64,000 nucleotides of DNA. Origin: Alphaproteobacteria bacterium (lineage in GTDB: Bacteria > Pseudomonadota > Alphaproteobacteria > Sphingomonadales > Sphingomonadaceae). Both the position numbers and the translations under genes were made by a program. The notes beneath the pieces were generated by a model. It saw only the letters and a list, made by a program, of their open reading frames with translations. It searched no databases and was not told where the DNA came from. Below, in pieces: positions 63,513-64,000 of this stretch. Where the stretch lies: NCBI GenBank assembly GCA_005883305.1, contig VBAC01000001.1:1426001-1490000 (forward strand), given 5' to 3'. Each line of letters begins with the position of its first letter. The first letter of the stretch is position 1.

Positions 63513-64000
63513 ATGGCCGACGCAGGGAAAGGGAAGCGCGAAGCGCCGGGCGTGCCGCTGGCCTCCGGCGACCACGCGCCGTGGTTCCGCGCCGCGGCGC
63601 TTTCGGGATCGCCCACTTATCAATTCGATACGGTCGCCGGGCGCCACGTCCTGCTGCTCTTCATCGGCTCGGCGAAGCACGAAGCGATGCGCCACGCGCT
63701 CGCCGTCGTCGCCCGCGAACGCGCTTTGTTCGACGACGAGACCGCCTGCTTCTTCGGAATAACCGTCGATCCACAGGACGCCGAGGCGGGCAGAATCGTC
63801 CAGCAGCTCCCGGGCGTCCGCTTCTTCCTCGATTTCGACCGCAAGGTCAGCGCGCTCTACGGGGCGATCGACGGCGAACGCTACCGCCCGCACTGGCTGC
63901 TGCTCGATCCCGGCCTCAGGGTCGTCGGCCGCTTCGCCGCGGACCAGGGCGAACAGGCCGTCGCCGCTCTGAGAGAGAGAATCGCCGGCGCCGGCGAGAG
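63513..64000 (+). CDS. N-terminal redoxin part of a 2OG-Fe(II) oxygenase (partial)
   Basis: Starting at ATG 63513 the protein reads MADAGKGKREAPGVPLASGD, then a thioredoxin/AhpC-like domain: HAPWFRAAALS, HVLLLFIGSAKHEAMRHALAVV, ACFFGITVDPQDAEAGRIVQ, VRFFLDFDRKVSALYGAI and HWLLLDPGLRVVGRFAA. The usual peroxiredoxin Cys position is Ser in FIGSAKHE. This arrangement is seen at the start of sphingomonad redoxin-2OG-Fe(II) oxygenase fusions, where a C-terminal oxygenase domain follows. The gene is cut by the window end, so the second domain is inferred. Confidence 0.6.
   Translation, partial: MADAGKGKREAPGVPLASGDHAPWFRAAALSGSPTYQFDTVAGRHVLLLFIGSAKHEAMRHALAVVARERALFDDETACFFGITVDPQDAEAGRIVQQLPGVRFFLDFDRKVSALYGAIDGERYRPHWLLLDPGLRVVGRFAADQGEQAVAALRERIAGAGE

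Overview
This 64-kb window looks like the chromosome of a high-GC alphaproteobacterium, most probably a member of the Sphingomonadales (Sphingomonas-like). Supporting signs are strong G/C third-position bias, many sphingomonad-type small proteins, the fbcFBC order of cytochrome bc1 genes, a tandem glycine riboswitch ahead of gcvT, a split glycine decarboxylase (gcvPA/gcvPB), a Tad/Cpa pilus cluster and many copies of a GTCATcCCgGCGAAagCcGGGA-type intergenic hairpin. No rRNA, complete tRNA, CRISPR array, transposase or integrase was seen.

Region 1 (1-6463) is a compact phage-derived module. A short plus-strand run of small genes including an SRAP (HMCES/YedK) protein meets, tail to tail with a 2-bp gap, a long minus-strand operon. 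That operon encodes a replication-initiator-like protein with four palindromic repeats inside its coding sequence, a 31-aa relic of an HNH endonuclease, several tiny coupled ORFs, an HK97-type major capsid protein, a P27-like terminase small subunit and membrane or S24-like proteins. Large terminase, portal, protease, tail, lysis and integrase genes are absent from the visible part. It could be a relic prophage or a satellite-like element, and its left edge lies outside the window.

Region 2 (6.5-24 kb) is core chromosome. It holds a CYTH-CHAD protein, two bacterial PH-domain membrane proteins, a methyltransferase and the glycine cleavage operon. The operon is read right to left from a riboswitch as gcvT, gcvH, a SAM methyltransferase, gcvPA, gcvPB and a DUF938 methyltransferase; gcvPB carries an in-frame hairpin-repeat insertion. 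After it come ispH, rnhA, an FAD oxidoreductase and an alpha/beta hydrolase.

Region 3 (24-31.5 kb) is a Tad/Cpa pilus cluster (prepilin peptidase, cpaB, cpaC, cpaD, cpaE, tadB, tadC) that lacks the expected cpaF ATPase gene and any pilin.

Region 4 (31.5-64 kb) is housekeeping: pyruvate phosphate dikinase with glyS and glyQ, a membrane-protein/XRE-regulator pair with an operator-like palindrome, a TraB/GumN protein, rplY and pth, a large zinc metalloprotease, ychF, a PhoD-type phosphatase and the bc1 complex. Next come trmL, a one-CxxCH secreted or membrane protein, hemF, lipB, small lipoproteins, queC, a candidate small RNA with a CtrA-like box, hslO and the start of a redoxin/2OG-oxygenase gene cut by the window end. 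Several families of dispersed palindromic repeats sit between these genes.
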